In this document: in pieces, positions 1 to 11,525 of the stretch
Position numbering within the stretch: position 1 is the first letter of the stretch
Layout: the number at the start of each line of letters is the position of its first letter
Source of the DNA: Cephalopachus bancanus
Taxonomy: Eukaryota; Chordata; Mammalia; Primates; Tarsiidae
Direction of reading: 5' to 3'
Assembly (NCBI GenBank): GCA_027257055.1
Contig: JAPVLO010000059.1
Location: forward strand, 2,356,001 to 2,420,000
Length of the DNA: 64,000 nucleotides
Program-made: the position numbers and the translations under genes
The notes under the pieces: generated by a model
Databases searched by the model: none
What the model saw: only the letters and a program-made list of their open reading frames with translations
Told to the model about the DNA's origin: nothing

Positions 1-711
1 GTTGCAAGCTCCTTCACTTACCTTGAAAAATGCTTTATACCCAAAAGGACCTATTTTTTGCATGAATAAATAAATGAACAAATAAATGAAAAATCAGAGT
101 ATGTCGGAGGTGTAAAAAAGTATTCATAAAAGACAAACTCAAAACTCCCAATGACACAGAGGATATAATCACACCACATATCAAATCCAAGCCACATAGC
201 ATGGAGTGTGTTATTGAAATAAAATGCAATATAACTATTGCTTTGGGAATTACAGATGGGATCCAGTAAAAGACACTATATTAATTATATTGTTTTCCAT
301 GGAACTTTTGTAAGGTTGCCCAGGACAGCAACGCTGTAGAACATTCATGATGAAACTGTCAAAGAGGACTAGACTTGAGAGACCTTTGGGAGAAAAGAGA
401 TTTGAAAATAATGTACTGCCTGCTCATGCTTCAGACGTGCCTGTCTCTGCAAGTATGACCACATTATTGATTCTCCAAGGAAGAAAGGAAATATGACTTT
501 GTCCCTTAACTGACATCAAAGTTACAGTGCTATGCAGCAATGCCCAAAAGCATTTGCAAATATTTTTATTCAGATACAAAGTTTTGAGCATCCCAGGAGA
601 AGATTATACTGCAAGTTGATCCAAAATGCAATGGTCAAGAGGCACTGAAAACCTGAGTGGGGAAAAGTGGGGGAGGAGGGAGAGGAGAGGGGAGGAAGGA
701 GGGCAAGTACA
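1..711. other. Unassigned AT-rich sequence with a purine tract
   Basis: No gene or repeat family is recognised. The last 50 bases before the Tigger element (about 658-706) form an almost pure G/A tract, which is low-complexity sequence. Short open frames here are uninterrupted only by chance and show no codon or domain signal. Confidence 0.5.
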
Positions 712-1067
712 CAGTTATGTGCCACATAAGAACATTTCAGTCATAGGAACACATATTTAGTCTGGTACTTCTATAAGGTTATAATGGAACCGTAACACTT
801 CTATAGCTAAGTGACGTCGTAGCCGACTTAACAGCAATGCACTATTCACACGTCTGGCGGCAGTGCTGGTGTAAACAAGCCTACTGCACTGCCAGTCATA
901 TAAAAGTCTAGCACACTCAATTATATACAATACATAATACCTGATAATAAATGACTATGTTACTGGTTTATGCATTTACTATACCATACTTTTATTTAGA
1001 GAGTACTCTTTCAATTATTAAAAAAAAAGTTAACTGTTAAACATCCTCAGGAGGTATTTCAAGAGGT

Positions 1068-1196
1068 ATTGCAGAAGAAGGCATTGTTATCGTAGGTGAT
1101 GACAGCTTCACGTGTGCTATTGTTCCCGAAGACCTTCCAGTGGGACAGGATGTGGAGGTAGAAAACAGCGATATAGATGATCCTGACCCTGGGTAG
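1068..1196 (+). pseudogene. C-terminal tail of a Tigger transposase
   Basis: About 42 codons stay open and end in TAG at 1194-1196. The translation includes EEGIVIVGDD, then PEDLPVGQDVEVE, and an acidic end DIDDPDPG. This acidic tail is what I remember of Tigger3-type transposases (pogo/jerky superfamily, nuclear DDE enzymes). The DNA-binding and DDE catalytic domains are absent, so nothing functional remains. The frame is probably preserved by chance and recent age rather than by selection. Confidence 0.65.
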
Positions 1197-1640
1197 GCCT
1201 AGGCGAATACATATGTTTGTGTCTTTGTTTTGAATTTTAAAAGTTTAAAATTTTTTTTTAAATTTTCAAAATATTAAAACAGAAAAAGACTTGTAGAATA
1301 ATGATATTAAAATATATTTTTACATAGCTATATAATGTGTTTGTGTTTTAAGCTAAGTGTTATTATAAAAGAGGTAAAAGTAAAAACAAGTTTAAAGCAT
1401 ATAAAGTAAAAACGTTACAGTAAGGTTAATTTATTATTAAAGAAGTGAAAATGACTTTTTAATAACTTTAGTGTAGCCTAAGTATACGGTGTTTATAAAG
1501 TCTGCAATAGTGTATAGTAATGTCCTAGGCCTTCACATTCACTCACCACTCAATCTCTGAGTCACCTGAGCAACTTCAGTCCGGCAAGCTCATTCATGGT
1601 AAGTGTCCTATAAAGGCCTACCACTTTTTATCTTTTATAT

Positions 1641-2435
1641 CAGTGTTCCCCAACCCCCAGACCATGGACTGGTACCAGCCTATTAGGAATCCGGCCACAA
1701 AGCAGGAGGTAAGCGGCAGGTAAGTGAGCCAAGCTTCATCTGTATTTACAGTGACTCCCCATCACTAGCATTACTATCTGAGCTCCACTTCCTGTCAGAT
1801 CAGCAGCCCCATTAAATTCTCATAGAAGTGTGAACCCTATTGGGAACTGTGCATACAAGGGATCTAGGTTGTGCACTCCTTATGATAATCTCATGCCTGA
1901 GGATCTGAGGTAGAGCTGAGGCAGTGATGCTAGTGCTGGGGAGTGGCTACATATACAGATTAACATTATTGGTGAGGTTTGACTGCACAGAGGCCATAAT
2001 GAATCAATTGCTTGCAGACTCATATCAAAACCCCATCAGTGAGTGGCAAGTAAGTTGATGTACTTCAATTGTGCAGCTGTATCTGGTGGCATCATTATTG
2101 TATAATTATGTATAATATATAATATTTATATTGTATAATTATGCATAATTATGTAAGTATATCTTATATTATATTTCATTATATGTTGTATAATTATATA
2201 TCTACATTATTTATTATGTTTTTACATTCTATTTCATTATATATTTTTATTACATATTAATATATAATTGTATATATTTCACTAGATATTGCAATGTAAT
2301 AATAATAATAATAAAGTGAACAATAAAGGTAATATGCTTGAATCATCCCAAAGCCATCCTCCCCCCACCCCAGTCCATGGAAAAATTGTCTTCCATAAAA
2401 CCAGTTTCTGATGCCAAAAAGGTTGGAGACCTCTG
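1641..2435 (+). mobile_element. MER1 / Charlie3-type hAT element nested in the Tigger copy
   Basis: The ends are CAGTGTTCCCCAACCCCCAG and, at the other side, the inverted GGTTGGAGACCTCTG, the usual MER1 termini. The flanking 8-bp target duplication is TTTTATAT (1633-1640) and TTTTATAC (2436-2443), matching at 7 of 8 bases, as expected for hAT transposition. The internal text with 'CCTGTCAGATCAGCAGC' and 'TCATATCAAAACCCCATCAG' supports the longer MER1A/Charlie3-derived form. Its AT-rich segment (about 2095-2320) is expanded relative to the other copy in this window. Confidence 0.85.
2095..2320. repeat. AT-rich low-complexity expansion inside MER1
   Basis: This stretch is almost entirely A and T, with repeated TATAATTATGTATAAT-like units and a closing (ATA/TAA) run near 2298-2312. 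The corresponding part of the second MER1 copy (about 24800-24850) is much shorter, so the tract probably grew by slippage after insertion. Confidence 0.7.
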
Positions 2436-2703
2436 TTTTATACCATATTTTTACTGTAACTTTTTAATGCTTAGATACTACAAATACTTACCATTTTGTT
2501 AGAGTTGCCTATTGTATTCAGTACAGTAGCATATAATACAGGTTTATAGCCTAGAAGCAATAGGCTATACCATATAGTGTAGGTATATAGTAGGCTGTAC
2601 CATCTAGGTTTGTGTAAGAACACTCTATGAATGTCCACATGATGAAATCGTCTAAGGATGCATTTCTCAGAACATATCCCCATCATTAAGGAACACGTGA
2701 ATA

Positions 2704-3132
2704 TATCTGAAATGGAAAGCTCCCTAGAATAAAAGACCTTGAAATACCCTGAAATATTAGGGACCCATAGATCATTCACCTTTTCATATGCAGACCCTAA
2801 CCTATGATTATTAATTATGGTAAGATCACAGAGAAAAATCAATAAAACGTCTACTTCTGAGTCAAAGATACAGTTATCCCAAAGAATAGTTTCCTTATTA
2901 TTATTAGCCATTTGTCTAAGACTTTACTGATCAACACCAAGTAGCACAATATAGGCGACACTTCTGTGTACCTGTTACAGAGTAGCCTTCTTACAATGTC
3001 TATCTCTATAAACTAATATATGCTGCTCACTTTAATAGAAGCTGAAAAAAAGCACAACTTCCCAAGTATGAAAGAAACTACAATAAATATTTGCAGGACA
3101 CTTAAAATGACAGAGTACATTAGCAAAAATAG
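2704..3132. other. Unassigned sequence
   Basis: I see no recognisable gene or repeat between the Tigger end and the L1 fragment. Confidence 0.4.
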
Positions 3133-3146
3133 AAAATAGGTGATCC

Positions 3147-3512
3147 CAATGAAATATTATGCAGCCATAAAGAAGGACAAACATATGGACTTTGCAGCAA
3201 CTTGGATGGATTTAGAGTCTATCATACTCAGTGATCTATCACAGAAACAAAGAACAGAGTACTATACATTCTCACTCATAAGTGGACCTTGAACAATTAT
3301 CATAATACTATAAGAAAGGGATTGGCAGTAGTGGGAAACTGCCAGGGTAGTGGGGGTGGGATTGGCAGTTGAGGGAAACTGCCAGGGGAGGGAGGGGCAT
3401 GCCTCATCAACAAGGGTACCTGCATAATGAACATTTGTATACCTAACCCTGAATTGTACCCCACATCTTAAAAATAAAGAGGGAAAAAAAAGGATAAATT
3501 AGAAAAAAAAAA
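3147..3512 (+). mobile_element. 5'-truncated LINE-1 3' end, lineage-specific, with 14-bp duplication
   Basis: The first part matches the end of L1 ORF2 ('ATTATGCAGCCATAAAGAAG', then 'TTCTCACTCATAAGTGG'), followed by a 3' UTR ending in an A-rich tail. The flanks carry a perfect target-site duplication, AAAATAGGTGATCC, at 3133-3146 and 3513-3526. The 3' UTR ('ACTATAAGAAAGGGATTGGC', then GAAACTGCCAGGGGAGG) is unlike human L1PA ends but nearly identical to the copy at 26247. An extra segment of about 45 bp (near 3345-3390) duplicates the 'GATTGGCAGT...GAAACTGCCAGGG' motif. It is far too short to encode anything. Confidence 0.9.
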
Positions 3513-3544
3513 AAAATAGGTGATCCAGGTTGGAATTTTCTCTT

Positions 3545-3652
3545 TTTTAAAAAACTTTTCTTTTTTTTACTTTAAAGATGTGGGGTATAATTCAGGGTTA
3601 GGTATACAAATGTTCATTATGCAAGTACTCTTGTTGATGAGGTGTGAATCTT
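3545..3652 (-). mobile_element. Short antisense copy of the same L1 3' UTR
   Basis: A T-rich run is followed by the reverse complement of the 3' end of the element at 3147-3512, from the tail back to the 'CCTCATCAACAAG' motif. The copy is therefore an L1 insertion in the opposite orientation, truncated after about 85 bp. It faces the first copy and forms an inverted repeat with it. I could not find a convincing target duplication. Confidence 0.7.
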
Positions 3653-4395
3653 CAGTAGGAAGGTTTATGTTGTTTTTGTTTTTTAATTAGAAAAGGAGAG
3701 AAATCAAGCCATATGTCAGATGCTATTTCTTTTACAGAAAGTATAATCCAATCATAAAATATAGAGTCAAAGAGTTAGAGTTGAACTGATCATAAAAAGC
3801 ATATATTTCTTATGTTCTACAAATAACTATTATCTCTTGAACAATTCCCCAAAGTTGCCTAACATCAAACATTGATCAACCAGTTTAGGATCCATCAGCA
3901 AATTTAGGATACCTCCAAAAGGGTCTGACAGGTTAGGCAAAGACAGCATTGTACACCATCAGTTCTTTAACTGATGACTAAAGATCTGTAGATCAGAGAA
4001 GGACAGGTTCTGATGTCTCCTCCATTAATTATTTAAGGTAATATTCTGGATGCTAGTAAATCTAAACAACTTCAAATACAAGCTCTTTTATGCTTCAAAG
4101 ATGTGCTTTTGATAAACAAAGCCAAAACACTACTCCTTATCCAAAAAGATGTCTTATAATGCATATTGTATCTTTCAGTGGGTATTCTCTCACTAATAAA
4201 CATAGATTTAATCATATATTTTGGGTCAACTTACAATAACAGACAGGAACCCTTTTCTCATTTGTAGTACATCTTCTGCCCCTACTAACCATCAGTTAAT
4301 TTATCCATGAAATCAGCCATGATTGCCTATTTATAGCTGATAAAGAGTTCAAAATAAATATATCTTCCATAACTAGTAATAATGACTGGTTTCAA
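3653..4395. other. Unassigned sequence
   Basis: No gene or known repeat was recognised; composition is ordinary AT-rich. Confidence 0.4.
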
Positions 4396-4880
4396 GGTCC
4401 TCTAATCTACTTTGTTTTTTTAATTTTTATTATGGAGAATTTCAAGCATATACAGAAATGAAAAGACTAGTAAAATGGATCTTCATGTACCCATTACCTC
4501 ACAAAAATTATTAATTCATGGCCAGTTTTGTTTAATCTATTCTCATTTGCTGCTCCCTCATCCCATATCATTGGATAGAAAATCAGAGACATCATAAGCT
4601 TTCAGCTTACATATTTCTGTATATAATTCTCTAAAGATAAGAACTGGAAAAAATGGGCCTTTAAAAAAAAATACCTAAAATAGCAACAAATTAGCAATAT
4701 TAAATATCTTAAAAAACCTAAAAATTAACAATAACAAAAATCAATAACTACCAACTAAATGTTCAAATTGCCAGCTGTCTCATACGTATTTTAAGTCCAA
4801 AGCTTAAGTTTTTAAAAACTCATTAGTATTACTAGCAATTTTTAAGCTACTAAAATTTATCAAAACAAAGTTAGTTGAAA
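4396..4880. mobile_element. Old L1M-type 3' UTR remnant (tentative)
   Basis: Text such as 'AATTTCAAGCATATACAGAA', 'CATGTACCCATTACCTCAC' and 'AATTCATGGCCAGTTTTGTT' resembles an ancient mammalian LINE-1 3' region that I know in similar wording. Later pieces ('AAATGTTCAAATTGCCAG', TGTCTCATA) fit the same consensus. It is strongly diverged and I am unsure of subfamily and orientation. Confidence 0.4.
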
Positions 4881-5002
4881 TGTGCTTTAATTCAAACCAC
4901 TGCCCTACCACTTTTTCTGAGACTGACACTACACCATGCAACTAGATTGTCAACTTTTCACCAACTTTCAGAGTGGCAGATTTAGACAGTTAAATGATTT
5001 TA

Positions 5003-5063
5003 TTCTATTTTATTTTTATTTTAAAGATGCGAACAATTGAAGATTAGGTATATAAGTGGTTAG
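5003..5063 (-). mobile_element. Ultra-short L1 insertion with perfect 15-bp duplication
   Basis: A perfect target-site duplication, AGTTAAATGATTTTA, flanks this segment at 4988-5002 and 5064-5078. The insert is a T-rich tail followed by about 35 bp resembling the reverse complement of the L1 3' end seen at 3480 ('TTAAAGATG' and 'TTAGGTATATAAGTG'). It is thus an L1 insertion truncated almost immediately after priming on the poly(A) tail. Confidence 0.7.
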
Positions 5064-5149
5064 AGTTAAATGATTTTAATTAAGTTAGTCCCATCACAAG
5101 TAAATTGGCTCACTATAAACACAAAGTATATGATAAATAAGTCTTGCCA

Positions 5150-5318
5150 AAGACCTTCTGTGTGTCAGACAGTTGGCCAATCTTTTTTGGTTTGACTTTA
5201 TCAAAGCTTCCTAACAACCCCCAGAAAGGTTTGGTGACTTTACCATGAGCATTCAGATAATAAGAGGCTGAGTAGGGGACTTAGCCAGATAAGTCAAACC
5301 ATTACACTATACTCCCAC
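5150..5318 (-). mobile_element. MIR fragment
   Basis: The segment reads as a reverse-orientation MIR, with 'CCTAACAACCCCCAG' in the middle and 'CCATTACACTATACTCCC' at the end, the complement of the MIR tRNA-like head. It is an old tRNA-derived SINE with no coding content. Confidence 0.55.
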
Positions 5319-6430
5319 CATTGTCTCTGCACCCATTATGTGAGGACACAAATGTAAGAGTTCCTGATGGAATGCATAAGCAAGAACACGCTGAACAGGT
5401 TTCAGGAGCTCCTTAAGGTAAAAGAGGACACTGACTCAAGTCAGGTCCTGCAATTTCACATTGACCATTCTTTTTAAGTTTAATTACAACTCAGAATCAG
5501 AAACATCAAATGTGGAAGTGTTATCCAAGTAGGGGATCCACCCATGAGAGCAACAGTTGAGAGATTTCTACGTTCTGCCTGAGAAACCTGGAATGCTCAT
5601 CTCCAAAGTCACATTCCTTCGAGACGGCTTAAAGAAAATGCAGATCTTAGGTGTAGTAATTAATAGATATAGCTATATATACTTCCACATGCTGAAAGTC
5701 ATGCGTCTTGAACTTGCTTTGCAACTGCTTGATACTTGGGACTCCTTGCAGCACCTGGCGATCTCGAAGTTGCTAATACAGAGAAATAAGCCTATCCTAA
5801 ATTCAAAACACTTCATCATCACATTATATAGCACAAAATAGTGAGTCCCGAGTTTAATTTGTACTCTGTCAAGTCAGAGATGACGAAGTCTTTAATGCCA
5901 AGCTATTTATACAGCAATATTTCCTTCTAATTCCATTTCCCCTTTCCTCCCATCTCAAAGATACAGACAGGTGACAAAGTTCAAGGTCATTACTGAGAAA
6001 ATCAATTTCTCCAGCCAATGCAAAAAGAATTTGAATGAACTTTCTAAGTACCTGTTAAAAATGCCAAGTATTACAGGTTCTTTATTCAGGTATTTACAAG
6101 ACCATCAGCGAAGCCAACTTTGTGAGATTCGCATGCAGATGTTCTATGAAGGAAGACAAGGCTAGAAAGACAACACTGACAAGGACGCTAGAGCTACTGA
6201 AAACATAGAGAAAAGTGCCAGTGCCAGGTTCCTTTGACTTAAATATAAATATTTCTTAAATGACCAGGAAACTAGAGCAGTAGGGGCTACTGAACAATAA
6301 TTTGATTTCTGTATTTGAAACTATTTTTAAGATGCTCAGTCCATCAATGCATTTACTGATTTCTAGGTACTGTAGCAGTGTTGTAGGTCTGGCTCATATA
6401 TGCTGTGACTTGTTAATTATCTTTATTTTT
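5319..6430. other. Unassigned sequence
   Basis: Open frames at about 5557-5841 and 5971-6165 have no recognisable domain, no homologue I know and no exon-like splice context. I treat them as chance frames. No repeat family was recognised. Confidence 0.4.
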
Positions 6431-6435
6431 ATTTT

Positions 6436-6724
6436 TATTTTTTTGAGACAGTCTTATTCTACCCCAGGCTGAAGGGCAGTGGTACTATTCTGGCTCACTG
6501 CAGCCTTGACCTCCTGGACACAGGTGATCCCCTCATTTCAGCCTCCTGAGTAGCTGAGACTACAGGCATGCGCCACCACACCAGGTTAATTTAAAATTTT
6601 TTTTGTAGAGATGAAGTCTCACTATGTAGTCTAGGCTGGTCCCAAACTCCAGGGCTCAAGTGATCCTCCCACCTTGGCCTCCCAAAGTGCTGGGACTACA
6701 GATGTGAGCCAACGCACCCAGCCT
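6436..6724 (-). mobile_element. Old full-length Alu (AluJ-like)
   Basis: A T-run is followed by a complete reverse-orientation dimeric Alu. It keeps the standard wording 'CAAAGTGCTGGGACTACAG', so it does not belong to the derived subfamily found elsewhere in the window. Divergence and the 'CAGCCTTGACCTCCTGG' motif suggest AluJ. No clear target duplication is left. Confidence 0.85.
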
Positions 6725-8574
6725 GTTGATGACTTTTGATTATGCAGTTTAGGAAACCTCATAGCAAAGTTTAAAGATACTTTTTCCCTTGTATCTAATT
6801 CCAAGTAACTATATATCTATTCAACAGACATTCATCATAGGAAGGTTCAGAAGTTACAAACAATAAAGGTCAGGATACTTAAAAGCTGGCAGTGTTGCCA
6901 GGGCAGGGTCTTAGAAGTCCAGAAACTACTTCTGTGGTTGTAGTATCATGGAAAGGTCTCTGAGAGTCAATGGGAAAGGGCCCAGAACAGCTAGAATAGC
7001 AAGGTTGGGGATATTCCTGGGAACTCAGAGCAACAGATACATACAACAGAACCATTTTAATATTGTAATTACCAGTATGATTAAACCAACAATTATGACT
7101 AAACAGAATCTCAGCAGTCCTGTGTTGTCCAGTATACATAAGCGAGACTGAGTCCTATATTCAAGCAGTTCTTCGGCTAAGCAATATGTTATAGTTCAAG
7201 TAAATACAATGTAGCATTTAAATAAATGGAAAGGACAGGTTATCTCAGATTTTTCAAAAGTTTTTGTTAAAAATATAAGCAAATAGCTAATGTTACAGAT
7301 TCTAGAGAGAAAAAAAACTTTTTCAATTTACTTTCTCCAATACAACAAACTTTACTATTCTATATGATTGTTTTGTTGATCACAAATATCTAAAAATGTC
7401 TAAAACTCTCATTCAAGTTCAGTAGATTTAAAGAAAGACTAGTTATCTGACGGCTAGAAGTAAAATCAAGATAGAGACTTGGTGTCAAGATTTTATGTAA
7501 AACATGAAGCTGTAATACTTTGCTGAATTATCTGAATGACTGCAAATGAACAGAGTTTTCTCTACCATTGGGAGTCCCCTTTCAGTTTTAGTTCATCCAT
7601 CCATACTTTCTGCCACGTAGAAAATTTCCAAAATAGGCCAAGGATTGAACTAGATGATGTCTAATGAATTGAGATTTCCAAGAGAGAGCATAAACTTAAG
7701 TGCTAAAAACAATAAACATTTTGCACAACATAAAATAAATAGTATTTTTTAGAAAAAATAATCTTATGATCTTCCTTTAAAAAAGTATCATTATTATTTA
7801 TTTCTCTCAATAATATGAGCAGAGTTCTAACATTATACCTATTCACTTTACCATTTTCTTCTTCCTCAGAGACAGTGGTCTATATTGGAAATTTTTAAAA
7901 ATCAAGCTTTTGTTGCAACTCACAGAGGTAGAAAATTACCTTTAGAAGGCATAGAAACACATATATGATCTCATTAGAAAGCATGTGCATATACTTTTAC
8001 TTTCTAGGAAAGCAATAAAAATCCTGGCTTCCAATACTGTTCAACTTAATGGAGCATGATTTAAACTCCCTTTAACAGTGTTTAAATTTTGAAAAACACT
8101 AAATTAAACAATGGCACCATGACTAAGATCAAATTGGAGTGTTCTAGAGTCTAGTTTACACCTGTTTGGCCCAGACAGCATATAGCATTGACCCTACATA
8201 CATTAACTAAAGCCACCTGTGCCCACTCCACTAATCACTCACACCTGCTTCTATCATGCTACCACTCACTATGGTACCAATGAGAACATCTGCCTGCTTT
8301 AGGTAAAGATTCTGTGCACATCTAAATTAGCATAACAAGCTTTTAAACTATTATTGCGAGAGAAGAAACAGTCAATATGGTAATTTTTGAGGCGCTTCTA
8401 CCTAATTTCCATTAGGCCTACCCTAACTTTCCAGTTTTGGCTGGTGGGCCTGTGCCTATTTCATTGCCAAAGATAGCCACGATCATAAATGGCCAAAAAG
8501 TATGAGGAATTCCTTCTTCTTCAAGTTTCCTGGGCATAAAACAGGAGGCTTCAAACCAAAATCATCTGCTTAAA
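6725..8574. other. Unassigned sequence
   Basis: Nearly 1.9 kb without a recognised repeat. Overlapping frames at 6879-7151 on both strands have no detectable protein signal. The stretch could include conserved non-coding sequence, which I cannot judge without an alignment. Confidence 0.4.
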
Positions 8575-8690
8575 GTTTGTATTACTTTGAGCAAGCTCTG
8601 TAATAGACTGGACCTCAGTGTTTTTCATGTATCAAATGAAAAGCATGAGTAATCCTTCCAGCTTTAACATTTAACAATTTAACTTTTGCC
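8575..8690 (+). mobile_element. Probable MIR fragment
   Basis: 'TTTGAGCAAGCTCTGTAATA', then 'GACCTCAGTGTTTTTCATGT', follows the order of the MIR core (TTGAGCAAGT...CCTCAGTTTCTTCATCTGT). The match is short and weak. Confidence 0.35.
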
Positions 8691-9014
8691 CAAAATGGGC
8701 AATGAATATCAAAACACAAGGACATTGCCAAGCTCTAAAACTCTGAATTAAACAAACAAAAAATACGAAGGAGCAATATTCTACTAGCAATTAGGTAATT
8801 GTAGTCTAAGATGATCAATATTCATGATGTTTTTGTGGGCCAGACATGTTTTATCTAATCTTAGTTGTGTTTATAAAGCCAAAAAAAGATGATCAGGTAA
8901 TATTTTAATAATATCTAGTAGTAAAAGGTAGTGAAAATGATATTACAGTAGAACCACTACTTCTTACTTTAAAAAAATCCAATTCTCCTTAGGAACAAAA
9001 TGTGTAATAGGTAC

Positions 9015-9225
9015 CACAAAAAGAGACAACAGCTACTTAACTCATATTGTGTGCTAGATATTGCATTTTATTTTTTTAGCAACATTTATTCCTAACAACC
9101 CATTATTCATTTACCATAAATATTTCCACTTTGCGAAAGTGGGAAAACTTAGCTAAATTTATTTCCCAAGGTCAAAACTATAAGTACTCAAGCCCAGTCT
9201 CTCTCTAAAACCTCTTGCTCTCTCT
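9015..9225 (-). mobile_element. Degraded MIR
   Basis: Order of motifs is that of a reverse MIR: a 'TTGTGTGCTAGATATTG' start, CCTAACAACCC, then 'TTTCCCAAGGTCAAAACTA' and a ragged end. The element is old and contains AT-rich insertions. Confidence 0.45.
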
Positions 9226-9374
9226 ACAGAGCTGAATATGTAGGGAATTGAGGGGATAAACGACGTCCAAGGACAGCCTCAAAGATTCAGCCAGTAATTT
9301 CATTATCATGTCTCAGTTGATTTGTACAAAGAAAAACGTGATTAGATTTCAGTTTGATGTCTTCTCTCTATTAC

Positions 9375-9602
9375 TGATTCAGGTATTAGTAACAGCTGGT
9401 ATTTACTGAGTGCTTATTTTGTTCTAAGACCTTCAGATGATAGCATGAATTCTCAAAACAACCCTATAGTGTAGATATTACCATCATATTAGTTTACAGG
9501 TGAAGATACAGGTACAAATATGTAAAGTAACTTGCACAGGTAGCAAATTTTGGCCCCTAACCAAGGCAGTCTGGCCCATGCTTTAATCTTTGTGATACAT
9601 CT
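9375..9602 (-). mobile_element. MIR
   Basis: Nearly the whole consensus can be followed in reverse: 'CAGCTGGTATTTACTGAGTG', then 'TTCTCAAAACAACCCTATAG', 'GTAACTTGCACAGGTAG' and 'GGCAGTCTGGCCCATGC'. It is a tRNA-derived SINE, amplified by L2 machinery long before primates arose. Confidence 0.85.
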
Positions 9603-11274
9603 TCTCTACTTCTAAAAAAAAAAAAAAAAAAGGTAACTGCAAAATAAAAGTGTGAGATGCTCAGAAACAATAGTCTAGATCCCCCAACCTGGAAAGTATA
9701 TGTTGTACTCAAACCTCTCCTTAGGGTTCCAAACTCAGGATCCCAACTGATTACAAAGTGAAAGGCAATCCAGTAGGTCTACAGTAAGTCAGCAAAATCA
9801 AACGGATGCTGAGTTGTTCAGTAGAAATAGGTGAAAAGACCTATTAAGTAAGCTCAGATCTGAAAGGTAAATAATAACCTACTGAAATATAATTTTTAAA
9901 TTAAGCAATAGGAAACTAGAGCCTATTTACATTTCAAGAAATACATTGAAATAATTTATTACCAAGACAAAACTGACACACAGCTTTTCTCTCTCTTCAC
10001 ACAAACACACACATTAGGAACCCTATGAAAAACAGGGTTATAATAGAAATGCTGACACAACCAACCTTATAATGTTGCATACCAAAAGCTATAATTATAT
10101 TTTCTAATTGTATACTGGGCAAAAGAAATGCCAGCCGAACAAAAAAAACATAATAACTACCTAAAAACAGTTCATCAGAATTCTTGGATTATAGAAAATG
10201 CATATGAAACACTATTATCTTCAGCCACAGCCAGAAGATGTCAGACAGTCAATTCATATAACATGCCAGCTTAATAAAATCTGCATACAAAATTTATGAA
10301 TGTAGTAATATTCATTTTTATCACAAGTTATTAATGGTCAATTTAATGAACATCTACAGCTGGAGTGCTTTGCTTCTGTATGATATTTTAATCATCTTTA
10401 GCCATGGATTTAAATGTATTTCATTTTATAACCATCAGCTATTTGAGATAAAAAAGCCTTTGCATAAGCACCAAAATATTTGGGGTAGGCTACCTATTTC
10501 GTCTTTATGCTGTTATTGATTGCCATAAAATTTATTATAATAGAAACAGAACAAAATGTTCCATTATAATAGTATTTGCTTTAACGTCTGTATTAGAATA
10601 CAAAAGATTGCTTAAAGTTGCATTAAGGTTCAGTTAGTTTAAAATCTTCCATTTCTTTTCCAATAAAGAACTTTTTAACCTTGTTTACACAAAACAATCT
10701 TGTTAAAACTTGTCCTCCAAAAAAAATGATCCTGCTGGAAGGGTGACATCTCAGACATAAATATGTTTGGAAATGAATGTGTCGTGCTTCCTAAAGTATC
10801 TTACTTTTTTCCATTTACTTGTTCACATAATCTTTAAAAAAAACTTACATGTTTAAGCCTACTTGGCTAAAACTAAACTTTACCATATGTGGAGGAAACA
10901 GGCAGCATTTAAAAGAACTGAAAAATGACAGTAGACATATGGGAATGTAAACATTCAGCATTTAGTATATTGATGTCTTTCTATGTTCGTACAAACCAAA
11001 TAATTGAGTGTTTCTCACATTTAAGTATTAGAAACTTGGTATTAAAAATTATACTTAACCTTGGGAGTTAATTCAAAGTCATCTAGAAAAATTAAGAAAT
11101 ATAGGGTATACATACGTCTTAAAGTTCAAGAACTGACTCCACAAACTAGTAAATGTACAATAACTGCCATTAAGGAATGAATGATGGCAATTTTTAATTT
11201 GACTATCTATAGCTCTATGAGAAGTTAACATCAGAAATTAAAGCCATGTGCACAAGAGATTTAGTGCATCCATG
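9603..11274. other. Unassigned AT-rich sequence
   Basis: No gene or repeat was recognised in 1.7 kb apart from an A-run at about 9615-9632. The frame at 10334-10519 has no recognisable protein feature. Confidence 0.4.
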
Positions 11275-11525
11275 TGTCTTTATTCATTCACTTAATCTTC
11301 TGTTCCTTCAGTAATTTATTTTTGAGATCCTACTATGTGTCAGTAAATTTGTGCTTGACTGGGGGCATAATGCCTGTTCTTAAAGACCTAATTGTCTAAC
11401 ACAGGACAGAGTACATGTATATACACAACTGTAAAACAGGGTAGAATGAGTAAGTGCCAAGGAGAAATACAAACTGAAAAATCAGAGACAATGGTTGTTA
11501 CTTGCAGAGAAGGCAAAGGAAGACT
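11275..11525 (-). mobile_element. L2 3' end
   Basis: 'TCCTACTATGTGTCAG', followed by text equivalent to 'TGCCTGTTCTTAAAGACC' and 'CTAATTGTCTAACACAGG', matches the reverse complement of the L2 3' untranslated region. It is an ancient non-LTR retrotransposon fragment. Confidence 0.6.

Larger units (their letters stand above)
712..2703 (+). mobile_element. Tigger3-like DNA transposon (TcMar-Tigger), split by MER1
   Basis: The left end begins CAGTTATG and the right end carries the matching inverted terminus (around 'CATCATTAAGGAACACGTGA'), as expected for a TcMar-Tigger element. Between them lie the typical 3' non-coding part and a scrap of the transposase tail. The characteristic block with 'TAGCCTAG', 'AATAGGCTATACCATATAG' and 'ACCATCTAGGTTTGTGTAAG' runs from about 2530 to 2620. 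A MER1 element interrupts it at 1641-2435; without that insert the element is about 1.2 kb, so it is an internally deleted, non-autonomous copy. Assignment to Tigger3 rather than a sister family is from memory of the consensus. Confidence 0.75.
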
